Assembly: GCA_965153455.1 (NCBI GenBank)
Contig: OZ234493.1
Coordinates: 19,768,213 to 19,832,212 of the forward strand
From: Sphagnum compactum
Taxonomy: Eukaryota; Bryophyta; Sphagnopsida; Sphagnales
DNA: 64,000 nt
Direction: 5' to 3'
Shown: one piece after another, positions 41,001 through 55,769 of the stretch
How positions within the stretch are numbered: the first letter of the stretch is position 1
Layout of the letters: each line of letters begins with the position of its first letter
Notes under the pieces: model-generated
The model's input: the letters and a program-made list of their open reading frames with translations, nothing else
What the model was told of the DNA's origin: nothing
Database searches by the model: none
Translations under genes and position numbers: made by a program

Positions 41001-42926
41001 GCTACATGAGTTGTGGACTGTCTAAGCATAAAAGGCTATTGACATTTTCAAAAATGCCAGTGAACAAACTTTTAAGTATGCATGAGAAAACAAAGTTTTG
41101 CAAAGTTATTTGTTAAGCTTGTTTGACGATGTGTCAGAAATGGCAATCAACAGGTTTGAAATCTACATTGTGGTAGAGTTTTGCAAGGTCTAAATTGATA
41201 GTAATACCTTTAATTCTATTGGATTTGGTATTTCAACTTTGGATTTTTGGATTATCTTCCTCCATTGTAGCATATATGTATTGTGGTGATGACATTCAAG
41301 CATTTTTGAAATGTTTTTGTTGCACATGATGTTAATTTATATCTATGAAATCACAAAAATATGCTAAACAACAACACAACACTTTGAAGGTCGCCCATTG
41401 TGTCAATATTGTAAAAGACCTAGGACTAACACAATAAAGAAATGGGTGCAGCCATAATGTTACGAGTGTTTGTTTCTCGGTGTTAGGCCATCTTTCATCA
41501 TGAATAGTTTTGACAAACTACAATGATTTCTCACTAATTTTATCTATGCAAAAAAAAGAGGAATCTTACAATCTACCAGACACCAATAATGAATTTATGA
41601 GAATAGTGATGTCTCAATAAAAAACAGAAAAAATTGTGCTTCTTTTTATGTTTTTAAAGATCATTTATATATGTTGGAAGAAATATTTCTTAATTTTATA
41701 ATATGTATGCCATAATGATGTGATGATATATATTAAATGATTGTAACTTTTGATTGTATGAGAAGTTTAAAAATTATATGGTTAATAAATTGATGATCAA
41801 TGGGTAAAACAAGTCTAAACATGGTTCCTATCATGAACCTTTAGAAGTTAATTAAGTTTTAGGAAAGATATTTAATGTGTGTATCCCTATGAAACAATTG
41901 TGTAATTTGACACAAATTTCCATCAATTAAATACATATTGGTTATGTTTTTGAAATGAACATGTATGTTTATGAATAAGATGGTAATTTCATTTTTTCAA
42001 GTGTCATTCATAATAACTAAGACTAAGAATGGTTAAAATTAAAAACAAGGGGACTAGGGTAAAATCACCTATCATCGAACACATACTTATTGTCAAACAC
42101 TTTCCAATATTTTCCTTGTTCCTTAACCAAATTGAGCAATTTTTGTATCATTGCACACACAAATTAAAGGCTACAAATGTTCATTGAATCTCAAAAGTAA
42201 AAAACCAATGTAGAGGAGAATGAATGATAGTTTGCTTCAATTTTTTTGAAAAAATAGCTTTACACCCTCTCTAATTCTAGGCCCATATCTTCATCATTTT
42301 TAGTTTGTTTTGAATAATTAAAAACTTAATGGGTGCATCAAATAGGGCTTTCAAAAACTTTTTTGTATTCCAGAAGCAAAGATGTAATGATAAAATATTT
42401 TAAGCTTGAATCATAATCTATTTTAATTCATCCATCACCAACACTAAACTCCCTTACACCAACACCCCATATTTTCCCCATTCCTTCATTGAATTTAGAA
42501 TTTTTTGTGGCGGTGGAAGAACAAGCCAAAAGGCTACAAATGTTCTTTCAACTTCAAAAGCAAATTAATTTATCATTCAAGGTTGCCTAGGGTCTAAAGG
42601 TTTTGCGTGTGAAAGGTTTATGCTTGACAAATTTTAAGTTGTTCTACACAAATCTAGCAAAAATGTATAGTTTACACAAGTACCCACCAAACAAATATGG
42701 AATTTGATAAATTAGGTGTGCAAGTTAATTGAAATGCGGCCATGGGCAAGGGCTTTTATTTTAGATAAAATTGGTTTTATGTCTATGCATTCCATAACAC
42801 CAAATAAAGAAGGAATGATTGTCCATGTTGTCCTACATCAATGTAGTAGGAGAATCACTTCAGAAAAAAAATATTTTTAAAGGTTAGAAGTTTAATCAAA
42901 AACTACAAAACTGGCATTTACTTATT
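38056..42926. other. gene desert
   Basis: No supported gene. A loose duplication with about 363-bp period is visible near 42060-42560 (AAGGCTACAAATGTTC at both ends). Short minus-strand open frames near 38300-38600 and 39245-39466 have no recognisable family. Confidence 0.4.
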
Positions 42927-43492
42927 TTAAATGGCCAAAACTCTCATGTTACAATAGACATCATGCACAAGGCAAGGTGGATGGGTTGGTTTTCAATATT
43001 CTTTCATCACAAACAAACCACAATTATAGCCTTTCGATGTTGTAAGCTTCAAAACATTCAAAATTGCCTTTAAGCCTTATAAGGAAATATGGACATTGAT
43101 TAAAAAGATAAAAAGGTTGGAAAGGAAAATCTAGCACAATGGGTGTCCTTAATTCTTAAAATTCATTAACTCCATTGAACTTTTCCAAGAGTTTCAAGAC
43201 TACTAGAATTTGGCCATATAACCCAATTGCAATAGAAGGCAACATGCAACATAATGAGCAATTCATTGAAACATCTAAACACCCAAGCCAAATTTTGAAG
43301 TTTTGGATTTGCAAGTTGAAGAGGTACTACGCAAGTGCACTAGGAGCATTGAACCCAACGTCTGCCATTACTATGTTGATATTAAAGCACAACGTGTTGC
43401 ACCATTACAAGAAAGTAGCATCATGGGTTTCGACAATGAACCAAGAAGCTTGTAGACCTTTGAAAAGGGCCAAATTGACACATAAGCACTAG
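42927..43492 (+). pseudogene. DDE transposase relic, pogo/jerky-like (DDE_1)
   Basis: Fragments in alternating frames follow the order of a DDE_1 catalytic domain. LNGQNSHVTIDIMHKARWMG stands for the DGHGSHVT block, with the catalytic Asp now Asn. LSSQTNHNYSLS stands for LPSHTSHALQPLD. FDVVSFKTFKIAFKPYKEIW and ENLAQWVSLILK follow. SKSFKTTRIWPYNPIAIEGN then matches the GFRATGIWPLNP motif, read in the frame that stays open from 43175 to a stop at 43490-43492. At least two frameshifts and several stops make it inactive. A basic stretch follows to about 43800. Confidence 0.75.
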
Positions 43493-45341
43493 CATATGTG
43501 ATGCCAATGGGTCTTGGTGATCACATAAGTTGTTTTTTAGCTTTGCAGAAGCTCATGCAAGTTGACTCACCATTTGTCAATGAAGGAGCCACGCATAGAT
43601 TATTCAAAAAATATTACATGATGAAACTTGACTACTATGTTTGTGTGCTTGAATTGAAAATGGCATGCAAGGAAATGTCAACTAAAGAGAGGTAGCACTA
43701 GAAGGAGAAAATGATTGTGTCAAAAGAAAAGAAAGTTGCAAAAAAAGCTCGAAGAAAGCTTGCCAAACACTAGAGGTCAAATGAGAGGGCCTTGAAAAAA
43801 ACTTTGACAAAGTGTGGTTTATCATATGTTGTGGTGAGAAAGGCAAAACACTAAACATGCAGCAAACAAAGCTAACATACTTCTACCTGTGAATGCCTAT
43901 CAAGCCCCATTCTATGAAATTATTCCTAGGATTTGATAGTTCAACATGAAGTAAACAATTACAAAATGAAAAGTGCAAAGAGAAGGTAGAGATGCTTCAC
44001 AAATTTCTTTGTTCGAACTAGCATGGATCCATAGAGGCATTCCAAACTTGGTTCATGTGGATTGACTCAAAGGTCATTGAAGTTGTTGAAGGAAACCTGC
44101 AACATTCACAGGGAGCCAATCGTGAAGAAAGTGCTCATGAATGATGTAGGATCACGTTGATTATTCAAGGTTTAAAGGCTAGTCCAATTACATGTAATGC
44201 TAGCCTACTTTAGTAGCAACTACTAGCACCCTTTTTTTTTTGGGAAGCACAACAGCCTGTTAGCACATTTTTAGCAATGATGTGTTTGCTCACTGGACAA
44301 TTTTTGTGACCTTTAAAGACTGGGCACTAATCCAACAATTTTCTTTTGATTCCAAGTCCCTCCCGATTTCTGTGCCCTGGCTTCAATCTGTCCATTGAAG
44401 GTCTGGCTACCTTGATTTGAAGTACCCAGTACCCACCACGAAGATGAAAGGCAACTGGAGTTGGACAAAATATTTCTGGAAGGGTTACAAATTACAACCA
44501 CAGTTGATCTGGTATCTACTTTTGGACATACCAGCCCGGTCCTGCTCTTGGAATTTTTCTTTATTTTCATACAAGTCTTTATAAGTACCAACCATGCCAT
44601 TAGGATCTTTATAAAGATCCTTCCTGCAAACCTGCACCAGTGGTGTAGGTAATTGTTTCCTTAGTGCCTAGGATTCATAACATTCTTGCATCATTTGAGT
44701 AGTCTGTGCTATTCAAAAGTTCAATAGTCGTGGCCTGAGTACCTCTTCCCAGACCCAAAATTGACCCATGATCCAGAATCAGCATTGGTTTGAACCTTGA
44801 ACTCAAAAACCTCAACTGACTTTCTTTCTTCAAATTTTGTTTTGGAGTTGCAATAACACAACTTTGGGAAATTGCATAATTTTCACTTCAGCCCTTAACA
44901 TATCCTGATGCCATCGTTTTGGATTTCAGCCAAACCTTCACATTTGGAATATAGCTTTATATTGGTTTTGTACAAAACAGGTAAATGTTTTAAGTGATTG
45001 TCCAAATCCACCTGTATGATGCCATCTATCTATTCCCCTTCCATAATATGTGCCTTTCCCACATTCTGGAAAAGGTGTTAACACACTTCAATGCATGTGC
45101 CAACATGTCAATAGAACTGAGCTCGCATTTGTTGAATTTCACCAAGAGAGAGGAGTGGTTGCTCCATACATTTACCATCAACAGCAGTACCACAGAGGCC
45201 CTAGTACATGCTTTAATTTGGATGGTGGATCACACTTCAGACAGGGTCTTACCTGCTCTGAACCTTGGAATATGGTGGTGTACTTATACAACAAGACATG
45301 CTCCGAATGAAAAGAGCCATTGAGAAGAGAGACTGCTGGCA
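43493..45341. other. transposase flank and PPR 3' flank
   Basis: Residual coding-like sequence (43498-43695 open) may be the transposase tail. From about 44300 onward the sequence is less AT-rich and probably includes the 3' UTR of the minus-strand PPR gene. Confidence 0.35.
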
Positions 45342-48299
45342 TCACCAATAATCCTTGCAAGAACAAGCACCATCCTCAAAGTGATGAAACCGATTGGCAT
45401 CCCTGACTATGATTGTTCGCTCCACAATCTTGGCAATGAACTTTGTGGCTGTGTGACAGTCCCCACATACCCGCAGATTCTTAAAAATGCGCAGTGGAGT
45501 ATGAGAAGGTGTGCTGATGAGCCCAAATGCAATGGCCAATTTCTCACTATGGTGACACAACTGAGACACCTTTTCTTCTTCCTCCACATCATGCAGCACG
45601 AATTTCGTCTCTGGTACATATCCTTCCTCATGCATCCGTCCTGACAATCTCTTCAATTCTGCATGGATTTCACTAATCTGAGGATGGTCTTGATCATCTA
45701 CTACAAATGTATGCACCTTATTATTCAATTCGATCCAGGTGCAACCTGGCTGCTTTTTCACACCTCTTTCCTTTCTCAGCTGTTGAACTTTGTCCTTGAG
45801 ATCCCACCTGCCAGCAGCAGCGTAGATGTTTGATAGCAGCACATAGCCAGCAGCATTCTTAGGGTCCACTTCAAGAACTTGTTTTGCAACACGCTCTCCC
45901 ATCTCCATGTTACCATGAATTCTGCAGGCACCAAGCAAAGCCTTCCATGCTGCTGCATCTGGTTTACAGGGCATTGTCTTGATTATTTTCTCTGCCTCAT
46001 GCAGGTGGCCAGCTCGGCCAAGAAGATCAACCATGCAGGTGTAGTGTTCCAATTTTGCAGAAATCTTGTAAACTGCACTCATGGAACCATAACAGCGCAA
46101 TCCTTCCTGCACCAGGCCTGCATGGCTACAAGCTGAAAGAAGACAAAGAAAAGTGACATCATCTGGCTCTACACCCTCTTCACACATCCGTTCAAAATGT
46201 TGAAGGGTTTCCTCACCATGCCCATGCATGGCAAATCCTCTAAGCAAGGCATTCCAGGAGACCACATCATGTGATGACATCTTGTTGAACACCCTCCAAG
46301 ATTCTTCCATGCTCCCACATTTGGCATACATGTCAACAAGGCTACTCCTCACAAAGACATTTGACTCAAAGTCACTTTCTATAATTTGTTTATGAGCACG
46401 CCTGCCCTCTTCAAGTGCCAGTACACTTGCACAGGCATTCAGGACCCCAACAAAAGTGATAGGGTTTGGCAGAACACCTTCCTGTTGCATTTGTTGAAAC
46501 AGTTTCAGTGCTGCCTGCCCTTCCCCACATTTCACATTTCCCAATATCATGGCAGTCCATGAGACCACATCTCGTGAGGACATCTTGTTAAACACTTTCC
46601 AAGCCTCCTCCATGCTCCCACATTTGGCATACATATCCACCAGGCTACTCCCCACAAACACATCCAAGTCACAACCACTTTGAATGATCTGTTCATGAGC
46701 ATGCCTGCCCTCTTCAAGTGCCCCTACACTAGCACAAGCATTCAGCACACCCACAAAAGCAACAGAGTCTGGCTGCACACCTTTCTGCTGCATTTGTCTA
46801 AATAGTTCCAATGCCTCCCACCCTTGCCCACATTTCACATATCCCAATATCATAGCAGTCCAACAGACCACATTGTGTGATGGCATCTTGTTGAATGCTC
46901 TCTGAGCATCCTCCATGCTCCCACATTTGGCATACATGTTGATGAGGCTGCTCCCTACAAACAAATCAGTCTCACAACCGATTTGAATGACCTTCTCATG
47001 AGCATGCCTGCCCTCTGCGAGTGCTTGTAAGCTAGCACATGCATTAAGCACCTGAACAAAAGTGAACTTGTCAGGACTTATGCCTTCTCGTTGCAGTTGT
47101 TGGAAAAGCTGCAGTGTCTTCTCCGGTTCCCCAGCCTTGACATATTTTGCAAGCTTTTTATTCCATGCAAAAACGTTCAGCTGCAGTGTGCCTGGCACCA
47201 TTGCAGCCATCTCTGCCTCCACCCATGCAGGTGTCCAATGATCATCAATCCAGATGCCCACTTGCGTCTTCTTATGAGTAAAATCAGGATACCTTGCATT
47301 CATCTACCACCAGAATTACAAACTGAGTGCCTCATAGCATGTCCAGATCAGGTTCTGAAATTCACTAGAATGCTAACTGACTTCCTCCGAACAGTGAATG
47401 GTGGCAGACATTTACCTTCTCTGTCCTGTGATCCCACCATTGGGAAGGATCTGAAAAGAATTCCCGCCAAAGTTTCTCTCTCTGGCCTCTAGGATCCTTG
47501 GTATCTGGTAAAAACACAAGCTCCCATCTAATCATGGACTTGCTCAACAATAGGAAAGTTGTATTGAATCAATCTTGCAGTAAACACTTAGTTTGAGTCC
47601 AAAGTGAACATTTTATTTTGAAAGGATCAGAGAAGCACTTAGATTTTGCTGCAGCCTCTGGCCAGATATCACCTTGCTGCTTTCAAATAACATGCCAATC
47701 TTTTCAAGAACAAACCCTTACAAAATTCAGACAACCATAACTCTGCCACAATCTAAAATGAGGCACGACATCACATTCTGGAACAATGTACTCTTGGAAG
47801 ATTGCTTTGTTGTCCATAGTCTCCTAAGTTCTGCTGTGTTCCATCCATCAGCACTTCTGGTCGCAGATACATCTTGGGCAAATAGTGTGTGATCTTGTAC
47901 ATTCACTAGAGAAGAGATGAAGATTTTAGCGCTAAGAACGAGACAAAAGACAGTTTATTCAACCAAAACATCGTTCATACCTTTCCACGGAGCAGATGCA
48001 TATGAGAGCATTGGTGGTCTAAAGAAATATGTAAAAGAAGTAAGAGAAGGCAGTAGAAGAGAGGGGAAAAACTTACGATAGCCCTGATCTCTGAGTGCCG
48101 CATTTGTTTCAATCATCTGCCCCCTGGGAAGTAGAGCAGTTGATTGCAGGAGCAGAAATTGTTGCACTTGACGCGAAGGTGAAGCACAGACACATAGCAG
48201 GCCCTTGATCCGCGTCTCCCCTGGTCCCCATGTGGGAAAGGGCTGCTGCTCCCGAAAGAGCAATTGCAGTTCCCGCATTGACGATAATGCTATGTCCAT
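45342..48299 (-). CDS. PPR-DYW protein with N-terminal OSB-type PDF motif
   Basis: Likely organellar C-to-U RNA-editing factor. Exons in transcript order 48299-48077, 47504-47416, 47303-45342 join in phase (757 aa). Residues 1-74 could be a transit region. Residues about 85-133, built across exons 2 and 3, read [27 protein letters not shown], then [17 protein letters not shown]. This is the PDF motif of organellar single-stranded DNA-binding (OSB) proteins. PLS-type PPR repeats start near residue 148 and are unusually alike ([19 protein letters not shown] recurs). E/E+ follow, then an intact DYW deaminase: HSEK (H689, E691), CGDC (C717, C720), CSC and terminal DYW. The ATG at 47303 sits directly behind a splice acceptor and is an internal Met. 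A telo-box and a fold-back lie upstream. Confidence 0.88.
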
Positions 48300-48366
48300 C
48301 GCAACAATAACAGCAACTACAAAACCAACATCATCTTGCTTTCTCTTTTTTCACCGTCTAATTGCA

Positions 48367-48386
48367 CAAAACCCTAAACCCTAAAC
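48367..48386 (-). promoter_or_regulatory. telo-box pair upstream of the PPR gene
   Basis: AAACCCTAAACCCTAAA lies about 70 bases upstream of the PPR start codon. Telo-boxes (AAACCCTAA) are common in promoters of plant translation and organelle-biogenesis genes. Two units only, so not a telomere remnant. Confidence 0.5.
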
Positions 48387-48491
48387 TAGGAGAGGAGAAG
48401 ATGTGAAAGCAGGAAGCACAGACACGCCTTAAAGAACCGTGCGTTTTTGCTTCGTGTATTTTCAGGCCGGTTATACGCGAGAAGATCGCTC

Positions 48492-48570
48492 AGTACCTTA
48501 CGAAATCCGTAAGGAACCGGCCAGCTCAGCGCCAGCTCACGGGAGTTCCTTACGGATTTCGTAAGTTACT
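48492..48570. repeat. fold-back: 26-bp inverted repeat, 27-base loop
   Basis: 48492-48517 (ending CCGTAAGGAAC) is the reverse complement of 48545-48570 (GTTCCTTACGG and on) with one mismatch. Each arm also holds its own palindrome, CTTACG..CGTAAG. The loop contains a doubled CCAGCTCA(G/C)CG element. It lies about 195-270 bases upstream of the PPR ATG. Confidence 0.85.
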
Positions 48571-48869
48571 TCCCCAGTTCTTCATTCTTTTTTTCTTTTT
48601 TTAATCTTTTCTTTTTCTTCTAATTTCTTTTACATAAGTTCAAATTCCTTTCAAAGTGCAATTTTATTTTATTTTTCAAAACTCTTTGCATCTCATAAAT
48701 TTAAGTCCTAAATAATACTTACCTTCAATAATCAAACCCTAATTTTAAATTGATTTTCTAAACCTGAATAAAACCTAACCCTAATTTCTTAAACTCAAAA
48801 AAAAAAATTTACACTTGAACTTTGCTTGAGCTTTGCAAACAAGGTCACTTGCAACTTTATTTTCATTAA
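48571..48869. other. T-rich spacer
   Basis: T/C-rich tracts and scattered AACCCTAA-like pieces; nothing else seen. Confidence 0.4.
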
Positions 48870-49490
48870 TTTTCAATTTATTTAATTCTAGGCTTGTCGA
48901 GGAACAACAAATTTAAATTGATTTTTTTGGGTTTGAAATCCTTGGGTTTTCAAGGGATTACACATCCAGCACCCACCCACCAGGGTTTTTTCTCCACAAT
49001 TTGATCTTGATTGACATTTTGGCAAAAAAATAATCCAAGAAATTTGCTAAATTAGTCAAATTTACACCAAAGGAAAAAATTTCAAAAAAATTCGAAATTT
49101 TTTTGAAATTATTTTTTTAAAAAAATTGGGAGAAAAATCCACTTGTACCCACCATTGCATCGTCCATTGGAAACCCATTATGACTCAGTTGTGGTTGGAA
49201 CTAATTAGAAATGAAACCTAATAATGAATGATTTCAAAGATATGTAATCATGATTCTCACAAAAATCAAATTATTGGTTATATATTACAGCATAATTTTC
49301 AAAAATTTGGGAAGCAATTATGGTATACAACCACCTTTTTTTTTAAAAAAAAATCTAAAAACTGATCAAATAACCATTTATATGATTTTTGGTTATTTAG
49401 TGAAAACCACCAATTCTTTGATATTTTTAAAAATTACAAAAAGTGAAGGTTCTTTGATTTTGAAATAAACCAAAAAATTGGGTGGGAGGT
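48870..49490 (-). repeat. AT-rich repeat family A, copy 3, inverted relative to copy 2
   Basis: The reverse complement of this stretch follows 34660-35310 closely: the GTAAATTTGACTAA box (here TTAGTCAAATTTAC near 49055), the CACCCACCCACCAGGG block near 48975, and the CCATTGCATCGTCCATTGG and ACCCATTATGACTCAGTTG segments near 49150-49190. The left terminal inverted repeat is missing at the 49480 side, where module B begins. Confidence 0.75.
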
Positions 49491-49497
49491 AGAGAGG

Positions 49498-49640
49498 CAC
49501 CATCACAATTGAGAGAAACATACATACATACATAATTAATTAATTAAAATGAAGATTCCATTTTTGAAAATAAAATATTCCTGAATATTCCAAAAAAAAT
49601 TTAAAAATATTTCCAAAAGAAAATAATATTTTAAAATTCA
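49498..49640 (+). repeat. repeat module B, copy 2
   Basis: CACCATCACAATTGAGAGAA, then TAATTAATTAATTAAAATGA, then AAAATATTCCTGAATATTCC. Same orientation as 35427-35560. A CATA microsatellite (about 49520-49533) has expanded here. Confidence 0.65.
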
Positions 49641-51338
49641 AGATTGGAGTGTGAATTGGTTACCCAATTGATTTTTTCCTTCTAAAACCATTTTTGTAAT
49701 TCAATCAAACTTATAATGACAAAAATTTATTCAAAACTCAATGTCTCCCACACATTAGGGCTAAAAATCATATGACATTCCTATTGGATACAACCAATTA
49801 AACTCTTTTTTTAAATGGCAATGGATTATTGATGGATGGAGTTTTTTTTACATCCAAAGATAATGGAGACCTTCCATAACATCAACATGAGCATCTTTTG
49901 CTCTACCTATCAAAACTTTGGAACAACCAAATACTTGAATCAATTTTTATTATTAACATCACAAGGGCGAACTAAATTTCGTATATTTGTTCAATTTATA
50001 TGTCAATACTGACAAATAATTTATTGGCATTCCTAATTTGTTATCATATTTAATACATATTTAGGAGCATCGTCTAGAAATAGATTATCGCATTCAAAAC
50101 TACAGACAATACAAGGTGAAAAATCCAGGACAATCATTATTGCAAAATGTTGCTTCAGATAAATTATAAACTATTCTCAGAAAAAAAAACACATTTGAAG
50201 GTCAACTTATGTTTTTCAAACAAACTTGTGAATTTGTATGTCCATCTCCATAATAGTGTAACATTCAATCAAAAATCAAAGTCGGTCACATCAAAAGGAT
50301 ACAAATCTTTCCCAAGAGCAATCAAACCACTTGTTTGAATTAGGTCAAAAGCCACCACACATGCCTATACTCATTTGGATTCTACATGGTGTTAAGTGTT
50401 TAGAATTATACAGAACTAGACTAGTTTAGGGTTTAGGGTTTAGGGTCAGTGGTTTCGAGTTTAGGTTCACCACAATCAGGGAGGGACATTGGAGAGTTCA
50501 TATGTACAATGCTTTAGTGTGCCTCCAATGTGGAAATTGCACAAAGAATGTTGTGTCAATCATAGTTTAGAGATAAACATCATGTTGAGAGTCCATGAAT
50601 TGGTATCAAATGCTAACCTCAATTGGAGGTGCTTTATCCGGAGTTTTACAGGGGCAAAAAAACAACCGGAGTCTAAAGTCTAAACTCCACTTCCTTGGTC
50701 AGCATCTGTAATAATCTGGCCATGTGGACAATGAATTAGGAATTCGATTAAACCCAAGAAGGAAACACCACACAAGTAGGAACCCTTCTAGATCTGTCAA
50801 ACATGACAGAATCTATGACCTCGTCAGAGTCTAGATTATTGAGGAGATTAGTATACTGAAACCCGACACAATATCACAAATGAGTGACTTGTGTAAGATA
50901 GCATCAAATGGTGTAATGGGTACTTGCTAATTTAACACAAATCATGATAGTGGTATGGAGCAAATTTGTTTGAAGGCTAGTGACACTCCCTGGCGGAATA
51001 TCCTGGACAATCTGCCACCACCCACCATAGCCACAATGGCCAAAAAAACTTATTAAGGTAGAATGAAAGAAAATCCCAATTTGCATGTATGTGTGTATTC
51101 ACAATGTGCTTCTCATCTACACATATGCTCTCAATTAAATCCAGCACAGATCATTATGCTGGGGTGGAACAATAGAAGGAAAGTCTTGAAGGAAGAAAGA
51201 CCTCTGTGATTCAGTTGGTGATGGCCACTGCAGAGCCATTGATGTTATGTTGCTTGATAGCTTCTGTCAATTCCTCCTCATAGCTGTTACTTGACTGCAT
51301 GTACGACAGGAGGCATTCCAAATGTCCAAAATTACTGA
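49641..51338. other. intergenic; short telomere-like tract
   Basis: No gene seen. TTTAGGGTTTAGGGTTTAGG occurs near 50427-50447, too short for a former telomere. From about 51100 the sequence is probably the kinase 3' UTR. Confidence 0.4.
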
Positions 51339-53904
<2,566 letters not shown>

Positions 53905-54023
53905 TCTTTTGTTTCTTGAACTCCAGTGAGGATGCCCACACCCCTCCTCTCCTCACCAGCAAAAATTTCACAGTAAAATTTTCAGAGCAAAATCTCCGAG
54001 AGTTTCAAAGCTAACCCTCTCTA

Positions 54024-54103
54024 CCCGCCTGCCTGCCTGCCTGCCTGACTGCCTGTCTGCTTATAGAATCATGCCTCCTCCTCCTCCTCCTCCTCCTCCT
54101 CCA
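54024..54103. repeat. (CCTG)n and (CCT)n microsatellites in kinase 5' region
   Basis: A tetranucleotide run GCCTGCCTGCC at about 54028-54050 and a trinucleotide CCTCCTCCT run at about 54072-54101 lie 120-200 bases upstream of the kinase ATG, probably in its 5' UTR or promoter. Confidence 0.7.
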
Positions 54104-54674
54104 CTCCGCCTTTGAACCCATCAATGTTCGGTAACACCCATCATGTTCGGTAACAAACCGCCAGCTTGAACAAAAAAGATTTAGTATTTTACCAAAACAT
54201 ACATTCTATATGAATTTTTGAATTAAGTGATTTAATGATTTTTTCATATTTTGAGATTTAAAGAAATTACAAAATTCAATGTAATTGTGAAAGTAAATGT
54301 TTTATTTAAATTATTATTAAGTTTCAAACAATACATAATATGAAATTTTTAAATAAATATTTAAAATCATTTTAATTGTTTGTTTGTTGTACATTTTGAA
54401 ATGGAAAAAAAAATCACAAAGTTTTATATAAATGAGAAAATAGATAATATTTGAATATATAACTTAATTCCAAATTTCAAAAAAATTGAATTTTTTTATT
54501 ATTGAATATTTAGAAATAGTTATAAATTTACATATATTTGTAAACTAAAGAAATTACAAAGTTCAATGTAATAATGAATCTACCAAATTAATTATGTAAA
54601 AAAAAAATCCTTTTTCTTTGTTCAAAATATGTGTTTTTATGTTTTTCGATGTCATTTTTGATATCATAAGAAAT
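54104..54674. other. AT-rich intergenic sequence
   Basis: Nothing recognised beyond two GTTCGGTAACA(A/C)(A/C)C copies near 54126 and 54149. Confidence 0.4.
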
Positions 54675-54790
54675 GATGGCTTGGTGGTTAAGGCTTCGGA
54701 GTGTGGCTGAAAAGGATATGGGTCATAACTCACTTTGAACATTCATCATGAAAAAATCCCTCAATACAAAAATTTAATGACTTGTACAAC
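54675..54790 (+). mobile_element. probable tRNA-derived SINE
   Basis: GATGGCTTGGTGGTTAAGGC (54675-54694) is close to the 5' part of a type II tRNA including the A box. GGGTCATAACTC (about 54720-54731) is a diverged B box at the expected spacing. No full tRNA fold follows, so a SINE relic is more likely than a tRNA gene. The 3' end is not defined. Confidence 0.5.
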
Positions 54791-55769
54791 ATCAACATTG
54801 AATCCCAAGTCAAAGGTTGGTAGGGTTTGGATTTATTTATGGTTTAAAAGAAATTTAAAACATCATAATGGCTTTATATATTCATTTTTAATAATTTAAT
54901 TTTAAGTTAAAAATTAAATTAATAATGCCATGTCAACTAATAGCTTTAGTCATTTTAGACAGTTGTTTTCAATCATGTTAATCATATTTTTTTGTCACAT
55001 TTGTGTCAAAAATGACTGATTTATTTTGATTACATGCAATTCTTTTGATTGTTTGATATGAATAAAAATATGCCCAATTCGATCTAAAAGACCAACTTAA
55101 AAACACATATTTGCAATAGTGATTAAAACTTTTTTGATTATGTTTGTTGAATTTGTTTAAAGTTTTATAAAAACAATATTCACTCATGTCACTATTGTTT
55201 TGCAAGTGGTCATTGAAATCATGACGAAGGAACTATATATTAGATTTTGAGCAAACTATTTGCTTGATGTATTGGGGATCATCTACTTTAAGTATTAATT
55301 AAAATATAATGTTGATTTGAATTTTGAACATCATAATTTGGTGATCAAAGGTCAATATTACTATGAATCTAGGTTGGGTATTTTAATGTCTTACAATATT
55401 GTCATTTTAAGACCTTCAACTATGATGTAGGATGTCCAAATGCACGATGAAAACTAATGTTGCAATAGATATATTTGTAAAGTCCATGACATTTGGGGCT
55501 GTAGACCATTTGTTCAACAAAAGATTAGATGATGCACACAACATGAAATGAACATGGTAATAAGGAAAATACCTCGAGTCAAATTTCAAAAATCTGTTGA
55601 GTTTGAGTGAAATTGGAATTTGAATTTGAATTTCTTGTTTTTGTGTGTTTAGGGTTTTGTGAAAAGAATGTTTCATGTGTGGTAGAAGTTGAAGTGAGCA
55701 AGGAGACAAGTTTGATGCATGACAAAGGTTGAAACGAGTGACAGGGTTAAAAGTGTAAGAAAAGAGGCA
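54791..55769. other. AT-rich intergenic sequence
   Basis: No gene or clear repeat. Short minus-strand open frames at 54978-55205 and 55416-55709 have no recognisable family. Confidence 0.4.

Noticed and set aside
45342-47303. PPR gene starting at the ATG at 47303 as an intronless 653-residue protein
   Set aside because: That ATG follows a splice acceptor directly, and upstream exons restore a known motif in phase.
50427-50447. TTTAGGG units as a former telomere
   Set aside because: Only about three units; this length occurs by chance or as a telo-box.
54675-54750. Intact tRNA gene
   Set aside because: The A box is good, but no acceptor stem, anticodon arm or proper T-loop follows.
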